This document shows positions 20,346 through 29,179 of a stretch of 64,000 bases of DNA, piece by piece. Below the pieces are notes generated by a model. It ran no database searches and was not told the DNA's origin. It saw only the letters and a program-made list of their open reading frames with translations. Both the position numbers and the translations under genes were made by a program. Within the stretch, counting starts at the first letter, position 1. The number at the start of each line of letters is the position of its first letter. The DNA is from Planococcus halotolerans (GTDB lineage Bacteria > Bacillota > Bacilli > Bacillales_A > Planococcaceae): positions 19,180 through 83,179 of the forward strand of contig NZ_QLZR01000011.1 in NCBI RefSeq assembly GCF_003289955.1, in the 5' to 3' direction.

Positions 20346-21574
20346 TGGATTTTCAGAAAAAAATGGAACAGTATGCGGAGTTGACCGTATACGTTGGACT
20401 GAATGTCCAAAAAGATCAGCATGTGCTTATCAATACCACGACCGATACGATTGAGTTTACCCGTCTGGTCGTGAAAAAAGCATATGAAGCCGGTGCGAAA
20501 AATGTTCATGTGAATTATTCAGACCCGGTTCAGACGCGTACGCATTATGAACTGGCGCCTGACGAAGCATTTACGGAGTATCCGGAGTGGTCAGTTGTGC
20601 AGCGCGATGAAATTATTGAGAAGGGCGGTTCTTTTTTGTGGATTGATGCGGAAGATCCGGATCTATTGACCGGCATTCCAGCAAAACGCTTATCGAACTC
20701 TCAGAAAGCTGCGGGCAAGGCATTGGCCAGATACCGCCAGGCAGTGGGTTCCGATAAAGTGGCATGGTCGATTGTAGCAATCCCATCAGAAAAATGGGCT
20801 GCGAAAGTCTTTCCGGATCTAGCACCTGAACGGCAGATTGAAGCTCTTTGGGAAGCGATATTCAAAACCGTGCGAATCGGGGGAGGAGATGCTGTTGCTC
20901 TATGGAAAGAGCATATCAATTTCCTTGAGAAACGAGCTGCCCAGCTAAATGATCATCGTTTTGTAAAATTGCATTATTCCGCTCCGGGCACTGATTTGAC
21001 AATCGGATTGCCGGACAAGCATATCTGGATGTCCGGTGCATCAAAAACGCCGCAAGGCAATCCGTTCATCGCGAATATGCCGACAGAGGAAGTTTATACG
21101 GTTCCATTAAAAAATGGAGTCAATGGTTTTGTCCGCAATACAAAGCCATTTGTCTATCAAGGCAACATCATCGATGGGTTCACACTGACTTTCGAAAATG
21201 GCAAAATTGTTAAAGCTGAAGCTGAAACAGGTGAAGAGCTGTTAAATGAAATGATCAATTCAGATGAAGGCGCGGCTTATCTAGGCGAAGTGGCATTGGT
21301 ACCGCATCAATCGCCGATCTCGGATTCCGGCCTGTTGTTCTTCAATACCTTATTTGATGAAAACGCATCAAACCACTTGGCAATCGGCGATTCTTATCCA
21401 ACCTGCTACGAGGGTGCCCGCGATCTTGAACGTGAGCAACTGGCAGAGCTGGGATTGAATACATCCATTGTTCATGAAGACTTTATGATTGGCAGTGCTG
21501 AAATGGATATTGATGGCATCACTGCAGACGGTTCGAAGATTCCGGTTTTCCGAAAAGGCAACTGGGCATTCTAA
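20345..21574 (+). CDS. ampS: M29-family aminopeptidase (AmpS/PepS type)
   Basis: 409 residues, thermophilic metalloaminopeptidase family M29. Landmarks include YAELTVYVGLNVQKDQHV near the start, EVALVPHQSPISDSGLLFFN and TLFDENASNHLAIG with metal-binding Glu/His/Asp residues, and the end DFMIGSAEMDIDGI. It removes N-terminal residues from peptides in the cytosol and depends on Co/Zn/Mn. It is translationally coupled to the helicase upstream, and a GDSL hydrolase follows 12 bases after its stop. A close paralogue lies at 32.0-33.3 kb on the other strand. Confidence 0.92.
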   Translation: MDFQKKMEQYAELTVYVGLNVQKDQHVLINTTTDTIEFTRLVVKKAYEAGAKNVHVNYSDPVQTRTHYELAPDEAFTEYPEWSVVQRDEIIEKGGSFLWIDAEDPDLLTGIPAKRLSNSQKAAGKALARYRQAVGSDKVAWSIVAIPSEKWAAKVFPDLAPERQIEALWEAIFKTVRIGGGDAVALWKEHINFLEKRAAQLNDHRFVKLHYSAPGTDLTIGLPDKHIWMSGASKTPQGNPFIANMPTEEVYTVPLKNGVNGFVRNTKPFVYQGNIIDGFTLTFENGKIVKAEAETGEELLNEMINSDEGAAYLGEVALVPHQSPISDSGLLFFNTLFDENASNHLAIGDSYPTCYEGARDLEREQLAELGLNTSIVHEDFMIGSAEMDIDGITADGSKIPVFRKGNWAF

Positions 21575-21586
21575 GAGGTGATAGAA

Positions 21587-22537
21587 ATGAAAAAAACTGC
21601 TGCAACGCTGCTGGCTTTGACGCTTTCAATCAGTATGGTGAATACAGCGACAGCTGAAGTGAAAATACCGGCTGCCTATATAGCTCTGGGTGATTCACTC
21701 GCTGCGGGCCAGACGCCACAAAGCCAGATTGACACTGGTTATGCGGATTTAATCGCACAGGAGTTAAGCCGCAATCAGCCGGTCGCATTGTTTTCGAAAG
21801 ATCTCGCTTTTCCTGGATTTACGACAGCGGATGTTCTGGAGCGTGTAGAGGAAGAGGCGACTCAGGAACTTCTGGCATCGGCTAATATCATCACATTGTC
21901 GGCAGGAGCCAATGATCTGCTGCGGCTGGTGCAGGCAAATCCGGCTGACGGCTCGCTCCAATTCCAGCGCATCCAATCAGATTTTGCGCTGAATAAAGCG
22001 AGAAAAAATATCAGTGATATATTAAGCAGGTTGAATGAAGCTGCACCTAATGCAGATATATACGTTATGGGTTATTATTTCGCCTATCCGCATGCCCGTG
22101 AATCGCAGAAAGAAGGCATAGCTGAGCAGGTAGGAATCTTAAATGAAATCCTGGAAAATGAAGCTGAAAAAGCCGGCGCGATTTTTGTATCAGTCGATGA
22201 GGCGTTTGGTGAAAATGCAGTATCTAAAGTGCCGAATCCTGGAGATGTTCACCCGAATTTTGAAGGTTACCAGGCGATGGCCAATGAGTTTTTGGCAGAG
22301 TACCGCGAAGGCTGGGTCGTGGAAAACCGCGAATTACCCGAGCCGAATCCCATAAGTTTTGAAGAAATCCTTCAGGAGCAGGATGAGCAGGCTGCCGGCA
22401 ATTCCCAGCCGGATACCGAAACGGGAGAGCCTGCAGATACAGATGCTGAAGAAGTGGAGACCGATCAATCGGCTGGGCTCCTTCCCGATCTGAAATCGGG
22501 TTACCTGGCTCTTCGCACAGTTTTACCGATTATATAG
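21587..22537 (+). CDS. Secreted GDSL/SGNH-family lipase or esterase
   Basis: 316 residues from the ATG at 21587, with a signal peptide (KKTAATLLALTLSISMV, cleavage likely after TATA) and an SGNH fold. Block I is YIALGDSLAAGQ with the nucleophile Ser37, block III is SAGANDLLRL, and block V is PGDVHPNFEGY with the catalytic Asp/His. It should act outside the membrane on an ester, possibly lipid or acetylated sugar. The C-terminal ~60 residues are acidic and low-complexity (many E, D, Q), with no sortase signal. AGAGGTGA precedes the ATG. Probably in an operon with the helicase and aminopeptidase. Confidence 0.87.
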   Translation: MKKTAATLLALTLSISMVNTATAEVKIPAAYIALGDSLAAGQTPQSQIDTGYADLIAQELSRNQPVALFSKDLAFPGFTTADVLERVEEEATQELLASANIITLSAGANDLLRLVQANPADGSLQFQRIQSDFALNKARKNISDILSRLNEAAPNADIYVMGYYFAYPHARESQKEGIAEQVGILNEILENEAEKAGAIFVSVDEAFGENAVSKVPNPGDVHPNFEGYQAMANEFLAEYREGWVVENRELPEPNPISFEEILQEQDEQAAGNSQPDTETGEPADTDAEEVETDQSAGLLPDLKSGYLALRTVLPII

Positions 22538-22544
22538 AATCAAA

Positions 22545-22580
22545 AAAATCCCGCACCTGATAATTCAGGCGCGGGATTTT
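22545..22580. terminator. Bidirectional terminator
   Basis: AATCCCGC-A-CCTGA-TAAT-TCAGG-C-GCGGGATTTT. It serves the GDSL gene and the convergent small gene. Confidence 0.88.
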
Positions 22581-22583
22581 CAT

Positions 22584-22730
22584 TTATCGTTTTGGTTGTT
22601 TAGTCTTGTATTGGCTTGTATTAGTCTGTGCATTTCCTTTTGATTTCTTCTTATTCATAAATTTGCGGATAACCGGATAAGCTATAGGACCGTATTTAAT
22701 CGCTGTTCTCAATAATCTTCCTACTGCCAT
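22584..22730 (-). CDS. Small basic hypothetical protein (48 aa)
   Basis: Reading the minus strand gives MAVGRLLRTAIKYGPIAYPV, then IRKFMNKKKSKGN and a polar Gln/Thr/Lys tail. GGAG lies 9 bases before the ATG, and the frame ends 4 bases before a good terminator. About a third of residues are Lys or Arg. The first 25 residues form an amphipathic, weakly hydrophobic helix that may associate with membrane or nucleic acid. I do not recognise a named family. It is too short for routine gene finding, but ribosome site, start, stop and terminator agree. Confidence 0.6.
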   Translation of the reverse strand: MAVGRLLRTAIKYGPIAYPVIRKFMNKKKSKGNAQTNTSQYKTKQPKR

Positions 22731-22799
22731 ATTTATCGCTCCATTCGTTTTATAGATACTTCATAAATGCCCGTTTTCCAGTTAACTTAAACATAGCAC

Positions 22800-23873
22800 T
22801 CAGCTTAACGCATGGGACACGAGAATATCTTTATATTCATGGACACTAGAAATTTCAACATACTCGGCGTTGCCGTGCCAATCGTCGCCTGTCGGTCCAA
22901 ACTCGATTGCACCCTCGCCGCCTGTAACGGCGGCGTAATAGCGGGTGTCTGCAGCTCCGTGTTGGCCGAACAGAATTGGTTCATTGCCGGTATTGCTGCG
23001 AATGCTCTCCTGCAAAGTTTGAATATATGGGTTTTCAGCTGTCGTTGTCAGTGCTGGTGTAGTGGATGAGCTGGACTTATAATCAAAATCGATATTAAGT
23101 GTATCGCCCAGTTCCACCATCTGGCGCGTAATTTCTTTTGGATCTTGTCCTGGCATAAAACGGATATCGTAGGACATTTCACAGAGTTCCGGCACCATAT
23201 TATAACGTTCACCGGCCTTGATGATGGCCAGATTGACGGATGGCTGCTCATAGTATTCTGTAGATTCTTTTCGGAAAGGCAGCTCCGCCATGGCCATATG
23301 ATATTTCATCGCCTGTTCGATGGCATTTATGCCTTCCCAAGGACGGCTGCCGTGCGCCGGCTTGCCTTTGAAGACCATATCCATATGCAGGATGCCTTTT
23401 GACTGGAGTCCGACTTTCAAGCCTGTAGGCTCACCGCAAATGACAAAGTTGCCGCTGTGTCCTTGGGAGACCAGCCATTCAGAAGTATTATGGCCGCCAA
23501 TCTCTTCATCAGTGACAAGGTGTAGCTGGACTTCGCGCTTTAACTTTTCCGGATCAAGTTCGATGAATGCCTGCATCATTGCGGCTACGCCAGCTTTCAT
23601 ATCTGCTGAACCGCGGCCATACAGACGTCCCAGCTCCTCCATTGGAGTGAATTGCTCGTCGTGGCCGGGAACTACATCGACATGCCCGTTCCATATCAGC
23701 TTTTCTGATCCTTGGCCTTTCTGGGCCGTCAGCATCAAAAATCCTTTATTGTCATGGACTTCGACAGTTTCACCGTGTTTCTCGAGCCAGCGTGCGCAAA
23801 AAAGAAGAGCGTCATTGGCGCCTTCTTTTGAATCACTTTTGATTTTGATTAAATCCTTCAATAATTCGATCAT
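22800..23873 (-). CDS. M20-family metallopeptidase (ArgE/DapE type)
   Basis: 357 residues from the ATG at 23873. Zinc ligands are visible: His and Asp in NGHVDVVPGHDE, Asp in GRGSADMKAG, Glu-Glu in TDEEIGGH, and His in FGQHGAAD. It is in the acetylornithine deacetylase/succinyl-diaminopimelate desuccinylase family. No arginine or lysine genes are near, so it may be a general deacylase or peptidase. The start is uncertain: the frame is open to an ATG at 23921, and neither start has a strong ribosome site; homologues I recall begin near MIELLKDLI. Divergent from the TPP riboswitch. Confidence 0.85.
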   Translation of the reverse strand: MIELLKDLIKIKSDSKEGANDALLFCARWLEKHGETVEVHDNKGFLMLTAQKGQGSEKLIWNGHVDVVPGHDEQFTPMEELGRLYGRGSADMKAGVAAMMQAFIELDPEKLKREVQLHLVTDEEIGGHNTSEWLVSQGHSGNFVICGEPTGLKVGLQSKGILHMDMVFKGKPAHGSRPWEGINAIEQAMKYHMAMAELPFRKESTEYYEQPSVNLAIIKAGERYNMVPELCEMSYDIRFMPGQDPKEITRQMVELGDTLNIDFDYKSSSSTTPALTTTAENPYIQTLQESIRSNTGNEPILFGQHGAADTRYYAAVTGGEGAIEFGPTGDDWHGNAEYVEISSVHEYKDILVSHALS

Positions 23874-23961
23874 ATAAGCATAGCAGCAATTTCTGCTGCC
23901 TTCACCGCCTTTCTGCAACATTTACTTCATCAATACCCTAATGTCTCCAGATGAAACGAAC

Positions 23962-23990
23962 TTGCATCTCTTCTGTATGTCCGTTACAAT
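23962..23990 (+). promoter_or_regulatory. Promoter of the thiT riboswitch transcript
   Basis: TTGCAT (23962-23967) and TACAAT (23985-23990) with exactly 17 bases between. It starts a leader that enters the TPP aptamer about 25 bases later. Confidence 0.7.
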
Positions 23991-24016
23991 ACAGGTGTTA
24001 CGAAAATAACTGTATA

Positions 24017-24103
24017 CACCACAAGGGGAGCTTTTGCTGAGAGTGAACGGAACCGTTCTTACCCTTTGAACCTGTAAGTTAACACTTGCGCAGGGATGTG
24101 GAT
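24017..24103 (+). ncRNA. TPP riboswitch (THI element)
   Basis: All conserved blocks are present in order: CCACAAGGGGAGC, GCTGAGA, ACCCTTTGAACCTG, and CACTTGCGCAGGGA, closed by the P1 stem CCAC (24019) with GTGG (24098). The segment between GCTGAGA and ACCCTTTG forms the variable P3 stem (GAACGG-AA-CCGTTC). It binds thiamin pyrophosphate and, with the terminator just after, should switch off the thiamine transporter gene when thiamin is plentiful. Confidence 0.95.
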
Positions 24104-24118
24104 GGAAACCTGCCCTTA

Positions 24119-24154
24119 TGCGGCGCCAGGGTCTGTCCTGGTGCCGCTTTTTGT
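24119..24154 (+). terminator. Riboswitch-controlled terminator upstream of thiT
   Basis: GCGGC-GCCAGG-GTCTGT-CCTGG-T-GCCGC followed by TTTTTG. It lies between the TPP aptamer and thiT, so it acts as the expression platform. Confidence 0.88.
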
Positions 24155-24207
24155 ATGGTTTTTATTGGCGGCCCTTCTGGTGATGTGCAAACACATGGGA
24201 GGATATC

Positions 24208-24783
24208 ATGAGAAATAAAAAATTATTGTTGATGCTCGAAATTGCGATTTTCGGAGCCCTTGGTTTTGTCCTGGACTTCATCGCGTTCAGTATGCCGCAG
24301 GGAGGATCGGTCAGTCTGGTGATGATCCCGATTATCCTGATGGCGTTCCGTCGTGGTATGGGAGCAGGTATTTTGACCGGTCTAGTAGTCGGCTTGCTCC
24401 AGCTTGTTACGGGGCGTGTCTATGTAGTGCCTTTATCATTCGGTTTCGCTTTTACACAAGTGACGCTCGATTATCTGGTTGCTTTCGCCAGTGTGGGGGT
24501 GGCGGGAATAATGAGGTCTGCATATCTGAAGAATTTACGGAATGTTTCGAGAGGGAAAGCTGTCTCATCCATCGTAGCAGGAGCTTTGATCGGCGCATTC
24601 CTGCGCTATCTGGTACATGTCATAGTAGGAATCTGGTTCTTCAGTGAATTTGCGACGGGCAATGTTTATATTTACTCGTTGGTTTACAACGCGACTTATA
24701 TGGTACCGGCGTTTCTGCTGACAGCGTTTGTCTGTTCCATTCTGTTTATAGCCGCTCCGAGATTGATCGATGTGAAAGAATAA
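24208..24783 (+). CDS. thiT: Energy-coupled thiamine transporter ThiT
   Basis: 191 residues with six hydrophobic segments, the substrate-binding S component of an ECF vitamin importer. Landmarks are FGALGFVLDFIAF and the region IRRGMGAG-type loop FRRGMGAGILTGLVVGLLQL. It binds thiamine and uses a shared ECF energy module encoded elsewhere. Placement 100 bases behind a TPP riboswitch and terminator supports thiamine as substrate. The ribosome site GGGAGGA precedes the ATG. A terminator follows. Confidence 0.95.
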   Translation: MRNKKLLLMLEIAIFGALGFVLDFIAFSMPQGGSVSLVMIPIILMAFRRGMGAGILTGLVVGLLQLVTGRVYVVPLSFGFAFTQVTLDYLVAFASVGVAGIMRSAYLKNLRNVSRGKAVSSIVAGALIGAFLRYLVHVIVGIWFFSEFATGNVYIYSLVYNATYMVPAFLLTAFVCSILFIAAPRLIDVKE

Positions 24784-24822
24784 AAGTAGAAGGCTATCTT
24801 ATGATAGTCTTCTTTTAGTTTA
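24783..24822 (+). terminator. Terminator of thiT
   Basis: AAAAG-AGAAG-CTATC-TTAT-GATAG-CTTCTTTT, a stem with two mismatches that ends in T-rich sequence. Confidence 0.75.
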
Positions 24823-24872
24823 TTAATGAAGAAAACTATAAACCGATATTCCGCAATACAGCTCCACTTTCC

Positions 24873-24960
24873 AAAACCCGTGCTCCTGCATCGCTTCGCT
24901 GCTTCGTCGCAAAGAGCTGGCCTTAAAATCATGGGCCAGCTCTTCGCTGTCGCTTTTCTT
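24873..24960. repeat. Module B repeat (copy 3)
   Basis: GTGCTCCTGCATCGCTTCGC, TGCTTCGTCGCAAAG, then the hairpin AGAGCTGGCC - TTAAAATCAT - GGGCCAGCTCT, then TTCGCTGTCGCTTTTC. That last edge also ends the remnant repeat at 35.8 kb. The hairpin has a perfect 10 bp stem of a sequence not used in the other copies. It lies just upstream of map. Confidence 0.7.
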
Positions 24961-25006
24961 TTATGGTATAATTCTTGAATAGAAAAGCTTGAAAGAAGGG
25001 TATTTA

Positions 25007-25759
25007 ATGATTGCAACCAATGAAAAAGATATTGAAATGTTAAAAAAAGCGGGGCAAATGGTCGCGAAAATCCGTGAGGAAATGAGAGCAGCGACCAAGC
25101 CTGGCGTGACTACAAAGGAAATAGACGAGTTGGGCGGACGATTGTTCAAAGAGCTCGGCGGCGTTTCCGGTCCGAAATCCGAATATGATTTTCCGGGTTA
25201 TACCTGCATCAGTGTGAATGAAGAAGTGGCGCACGGCATTCCGGGAAAACGCGTTATCGAAGAAGGGGACATTGTTAATATCGATGTATCCGGTTCATAT
25301 GGGGGCTATTTTTCCGATACAGGAATTTCATTTGTAGTGGGGGACGGCCATCCTGACAAAGAGAAGATTTGTGAAGCGGCTGAAAAAGCATTCGAACGGG
25401 CGATGACTAAAGTCAAAGCAGGTTCAAAACTAAATCAGATCGGTAAAGCCGTTGAGCGGGAAGCGAAAGAGCAAGGCTTGTTCGTTATCAAAAACCTGAC
25501 CGGCCACGGCATAGGAAAATCACTGCATGAAGCTCCTCAGCATATCCTGAATTATTATGATGCCTGGGAAACGACAATCCTTAAAGAAGGAATGGTCCTC
25601 GCTGTTGAGCCTTTCATCTCACAGAAAGCGGAACATATCATCGAATCGGGTGACGGCTGGACATTCATCACGCCGGACCAGTCGCTTGTCGCGCAAATCG
25701 AACATACGGTTCTGGTCACAAAAGGCGAACCGATTTTGTTAACTAAATTAGAGGAATAG
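25007..25759 (+). CDS. map: Type I methionine aminopeptidase
   Basis: 250 residues. Metal ligands are visible in NIDVSGSYGGYFSDTG (two Asp), TGHGIGKSLHE (His), AVEPFIS (Glu) and IEHTVLVT (Glu). It removes the initiator methionine after deformylation. ATG 25007 has GAAGGG eight bases upstream; an in-frame TTG at 24989 is less likely. TATAAT at 24968 is a plausible -10 box directly after the module B repeat. It stands outside the ribosomal-protein operon, so it may be an extra copy; that needs the whole genome to judge. Confidence 0.94.
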   Translation: MIATNEKDIEMLKKAGQMVAKIREEMRAATKPGVTTKEIDELGGRLFKELGGVSGPKSEYDFPGYTCISVNEEVAHGIPGKRVIEEGDIVNIDVSGSYGGYFSDTGISFVVGDGHPDKEKICEAAEKAFERAMTKVKAGSKLNQIGKAVEREAKEQGLFVIKNLTGHGIGKSLHEAPQHILNYYDAWETTILKEGMVLAVEPFISQKAEHIIESGDGWTFITPDQSLVAQIEHTVLVTKGEPILLTKLEE

Positions 25760-25762
25760 AAA

Positions 25763-25797
25763 AAAGCCTGCATATCGCAGGCTTTTTATTTTTTAAA
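25763..25797. terminator. Terminator between map and TspO-like gene
   Basis: AAAAAAGCCTGC - ATATC - GCAGGCTTTTTATTTTTT. It works in both directions between converging genes. Confidence 0.9.
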
Positions 25798-25821
25798 TAT
25801 TGATATTTAAAACTCATAACG

Positions 25822-26541
25822 CTACTTTTTCTTGATCAGCAGGATGCCTGTGACAATCACGCCGCTGAGGAATAAAGACGCGGTTGTGACAAGCAGTTCA
25901 TCCATCCCATGCTTTATGGCAATGCCGACAAATGCCCAAACGAACACTAAAGCGAAGGGAATATCCGAATGGTGGAAGCGTACATGAAGGGCAAGTGCAG
26001 TAGCAACAGTCAGCATAATAACCGCCCATAGCTGATTGCTGAGGCCCCATCCTCCCCAGTTATAGTAAGTCAGCACATAACTGATGTTTGAGATGGTCGC
26101 GACACTGATCCATCCCATATTGACCGAGATAGGAAGCCGTTCGGTTATTTTTCTCTCATTATTATTATATTGAAGATACAGGAGAATAAGAGAACCAAGA
26201 TATGCGAGCATCGCTGCTATCGACCAGGCAAAATATTCGTAATGCCAAAGCAGCAGCCAAGTGATATTGGCGCCAGCGCTTAAGATAAAATACAAACTGA
26301 TGGCTGGGGAAGGCAGTTTTTTCTCTTTCTTATAACGGATCCAGAATCCCACAATCCAGATAGCTAATAGTATGTATATCACTGACCAGATCGAAAATAC
26401 GTAACCGGCAGGAGTAAACAAAACAGGGAGCCTATTGGAGATTTCGCCGGTGGTTTGCCCGTTTATCGGCAGAATATTGGCTAATGCGTTAACTGTAACA
26501 ACGGCCAAAAAGGCGATAGTCATTAATATCAAACGGAACAT
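25822..26541 (-). CDS. TspO/MBR-related tryptophan-rich membrane protein
   Basis: 239 residues with six to seven hydrophobic helices. The N-terminal NALANILPINGQTTGEIS, followed by FTPAGYVFSIWSVIY, is the TspO/MBR-like pattern (FxPxxxxFxxxW). It is longer than classical TspO (~160 residues, five helices) and belongs to the extended group annotated as tryptophan-rich sensory proteins. TspO members bind tetrapyrroles; the role here is unknown. The start has GAGGAGGGA upstream. It is a single gene convergent with map. Confidence 0.75.
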   Translation of the reverse strand: MFRLILMTIAFLAVVTVNALANILPINGQTTGEISNRLPVLFTPAGYVFSIWSVIYILLAIWIVGFWIRYKKEKKLPSPAISLYFILSAGANITWLLLWHYEYFAWSIAAMLAYLGSLILLYLQYNNNERKITERLPISVNMGWISVATISNISYVLTYYNWGGWGLSNQLWAVIMLTVATALALHVRFHHSDIPFALVFVWAFVGIAIKHGMDELLVTTASLFLSGVIVTGILLIKKK

Positions 26542-26744
26542 CTGTAATCCCTCCTCGCTCTCAGTATACCGTTCCTTGTTTCTGACAACAATTAACTGTT
26601 CGGCAAATTGCAGAAAAAATTCAGGGAAATCGTCGATAATATGTCAGCAAGCCTGTTGATTCTCCTCCTATATTCCGTAATCCGAAGAAAAATGGTATAC
26701 TCATAAGTGTTTTTAGAAAATTTAGTTTATCAGGAGGAAAAGCC

Positions 26745-28544
26745 ATGACAGTGAAATATCAGGAAGTGTGGGATTTGGATGTTTTGTTCCCAGGCGGGAG
26801 CGAGTCAGCCGAATTGCGTGTACATATGGACGAAGCAGGACCCAAGCTCGAGGAGTTTGAAAAACTTTCCCGCAACTTTGCTGTGCCGGAAAAAGCGGAA
26901 GATGCCCGGCAAGTGGCAGAGGTGCTTGAAGCCGTAAAAGATATGATGCTGCACCTTCGCCAGTCCAGCGCCTTCATCGGCTGCCTGCAGGCACAAAATA
27001 CGGAAGACAAAAAAGCATCACTGCTGCAGAGTGAATCTGCCACTTTAAGTGCGCGTTTCAATTCAGCTCTTCAGAAAATCCAGCAGGACCTGACAAAAAC
27101 GGATGATTATGTCTGGCAGCAATTAATGCAGGATAATGAACTCAATGAATTCACTTTCGTTCTGAATGAATGGCGCGATGAAGCGAAGCAATTGCTTTCC
27201 GAACAGGAAGAAAACCTGATTACGGCATTGAGCATGGATGGCTATCATGGCTGGAGCCAGCTTTACGATATGCTTGTGGGTGACATTAAGATTAAAATCA
27301 CTGTCGATGGCCAGGAAAAGACAATGTCTGTAGGACAGGCAAATAATTTAAGTTCCCATGCTGACGCGGAAGTCAGAAAAGATTCCTATAGGAAACTCGA
27401 GGATGCATGGACAGAAAAAGAGGATTTCTTCGCAAAGACTTTAAATTCCATCGCAGGATTCCGTCTGGAAGTCTATAAAAAGCGTGGATGGGAAAACCCG
27501 CTGCATGAACCGCTTCAGATGAATCGTATGAAGCAGGAAACATTGGATGCTATGTGGGGAGCAATTTCAAAAAACAAACAGCCGTTTGTCGATTACCTTA
27601 ACCAGAAAGCGAAATTGCTCGGAAAAGACGGGCTCGATTGGTACGATGTGGACGCTCCTGTAACAGAGAGCACCCAATCGTTTTCCTATCAGGAAGGTGC
27701 AGAATTCATTTTGGAACATTTTAAAAAATTTGGTCCGGAACTTGAGAAATTCTCACGCGATGCTTTTGAAAAAGGCTGGATCGAAGCGGAAGACCGGCCC
27801 AATAAGCGTCCGGGAGGTTTTTGTACCGGCCTTCCTATGACTGAAGAATCACGTATTTTCATGACTTACAGCGGTTCGATGTCGAATGTCGCCACTTTAG
27901 CACATGAACTTGGCCACGCATTCCATTCCTACGCGCTGCGCCCTGTCCATCAGATCAACCGTTCCTATGCGATGAACGTGGCAGAAACGGCCTCCACTTT
28001 CGCTGAAATGATTGTTGCTGATGCGGCCGTGAAAAATGCAGCATCAGATGACGAGAAAGTTGCTTTGCTTGAAGACAAAGTTCAACGCAGTGTCGCTTTC
28101 TTCATGAACATCCATTCACGGTTCCTGTTTGAAACACGCTTCTATGAAGAACGGAAAAAAGGTGTCGTACCGGCTTCTCGCCTGAATGAATTGATGGAAG
28201 AAGCACAGAGAGAAGGATTCGGCGGCGGGTTAAAGTCCACTCATCCGCATTTCTGGGCATCCAAGCTCCATTTCTATATTACTTATGTGCCATTCTATAA
28301 TTTCCCTTACACATTCGGCTATTTGTTCTCATTGAGCGTTTATGCGAAAGCATTGGAAGAAGGAGCAGGATTCGAGGAAAAATATATGGCGCTCTTGCGT
28401 GATACGGCAATCATGACTGCTGAAGACTTGGCGATGAAGCATCTGGGAGAAGATATTACACAAGAAGCATTCTGGGAAAAAGGTATTGCTCTTTGTGTAA
28501 AAGATGCTGAAGAGTTTATTTCGCTGACGTCTCCTGCTGAATGA
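26745..28544 (+). CDS. pepF: Oligoendopeptidase F, M3 family
   Basis: 599 residues, the normal PepF length. The zinc motif HELGH in VATLAHELGHAFHSYAL (about 389) and the downstream glutamate in NVAETASTFAEM are clear, as is the end region with PHFWASKLHFYITYVPFYNF. It cleaves peptides of about 7-17 residues in the cytosol. The start has CAGGAGG upstream, and TGGTATACT just before is an extended -10 promoter. The acetyltransferase begins two bases after its stop. Confidence 0.95.
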   Translation: MTVKYQEVWDLDVLFPGGSESAELRVHMDEAGPKLEEFEKLSRNFAVPEKAEDARQVAEVLEAVKDMMLHLRQSSAFIGCLQAQNTEDKKASLLQSESATLSARFNSALQKIQQDLTKTDDYVWQQLMQDNELNEFTFVLNEWRDEAKQLLSEQEENLITALSMDGYHGWSQLYDMLVGDIKIKITVDGQEKTMSVGQANNLSSHADAEVRKDSYRKLEDAWTEKEDFFAKTLNSIAGFRLEVYKKRGWENPLHEPLQMNRMKQETLDAMWGAISKNKQPFVDYLNQKAKLLGKDGLDWYDVDAPVTESTQSFSYQEGAEFILEHFKKFGPELEKFSRDAFEKGWIEAEDRPNKRPGGFCTGLPMTEESRIFMTYSGSMSNVATLAHELGHAFHSYALRPVHQINRSYAMNVAETASTFAEMIVADAAVKNAASDDEKVALLEDKVQRSVAFFMNIHSRFLFETRFYEERKKGVVPASRLNELMEEAQREGFGGGLKSTHPHFWASKLHFYITYVPFYNFPYTFGYLFSLSVYAKALEEGAGFEEKYMALLRDTAIMTAEDLAMKHLGEDITQEAFWEKGIALCVKDAEEFISLTSPAE

Positions 28545-28545
28545 T

Positions 28546-29094
28546 ATGAATTTTCTATTGACTGGCAAGTTGTGCTACCTTCGGATTTTGACAGCAGACG
28601 ATGCGGAAGAAATGGTGCAATTGCTCCTCCGAAACAGGGAATACTGGGCAATTTTCGAACCTCAGCATCGGGACAGTTATTTTACGCCTGCCGTCCAGCG
28701 TGAGAAAATTCGTGAATCCATCTATCAGGCAAGGGAAAACAGGGAATACAGTTTTGGTATTTTTGAACTGCACACGCATAAGCTGATTGGCCATATTTCC
28801 ATGTACAGCATCAAGCGTTTGCCATTTCTCAGTGCTTTGGTCGGTTATTCCATCGATGAATCCTATACGGGCCGCGGCATTGCCACAGAAGCTGTGGGAC
28901 TGATCGTCGCTTTTGGTTTTGAAAAAATACAGCTGCACCGGATCGAAGCCTATGTATCTCCGAGAAATACGGGCTCTGTACGAGTACTGGAAAAGGCTGG
29001 GTTCATGAATGAAGGATTATTAAAGGAATTTCTTCATATCAATGGGGTGTGGGAAGATCATTACCATTATGCCATTCTTGAAAAGGAATTTTGA
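28546..29094 (+). CDS. GNAT acetyltransferase, RimJ/RimL type
   Basis: 182 residues. The GNAT fold shows in GHISMYSIKR, VGYSIDESYTGRGIATEAV (acetyl-CoA loop GRGIATEA) and RIEAYVSPRNTGSVRVLEKAGF, the pattern of ribosomal-protein-alanine N-acetyltransferases and relatives. The substrate could be a ribosomal protein N-terminus or a small amine. It starts two bases after pepF with no ribosome site of its own other than sequences inside pepF, so translation is probably coupled. A DinB gene follows. Confidence 0.85.
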   Translation: MNFLLTGKLCYLRILTADDAEEMVQLLLRNREYWAIFEPQHRDSYFTPAVQREKIRESIYQARENREYSFGIFELHTHKLIGHISMYSIKRLPFLSALVGYSIDESYTGRGIATEAVGLIVAFGFEKIQLHRIEAYVSPRNTGSVRVLEKAGFMNEGLLKEFLHINGVWEDHYHYAILEKEF

Positions 29095-29179
29095 AAGGGT
29101 AAGGCCGCCTATAAAAAATGGTGGAAAGAAATGAAAAGATGGCTGTGGGACTAATACGCCGACAGAAAGAAGGTGCCTT

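Noticed and set aside
23320..23877. A 185-codon open frame on the plus strand across the M20 peptidase gene
   Set aside because: It lies entirely antisense to a clear metallopeptidase with zinc-site motifs, has no ribosome site and a composition typical of a complementary shadow.
29095..29155. Frame continuing past the acetyltransferase stop codon for 19 codons (KGKAAYKKWWKEMKRWLWD)
   Set aside because: Tryptophan/lysine-rich readthrough tail looks striking, but there is no readthrough context beyond a plain TGA, and a short overlapping ATG frame exists in another phase; chance is the simpler reading.
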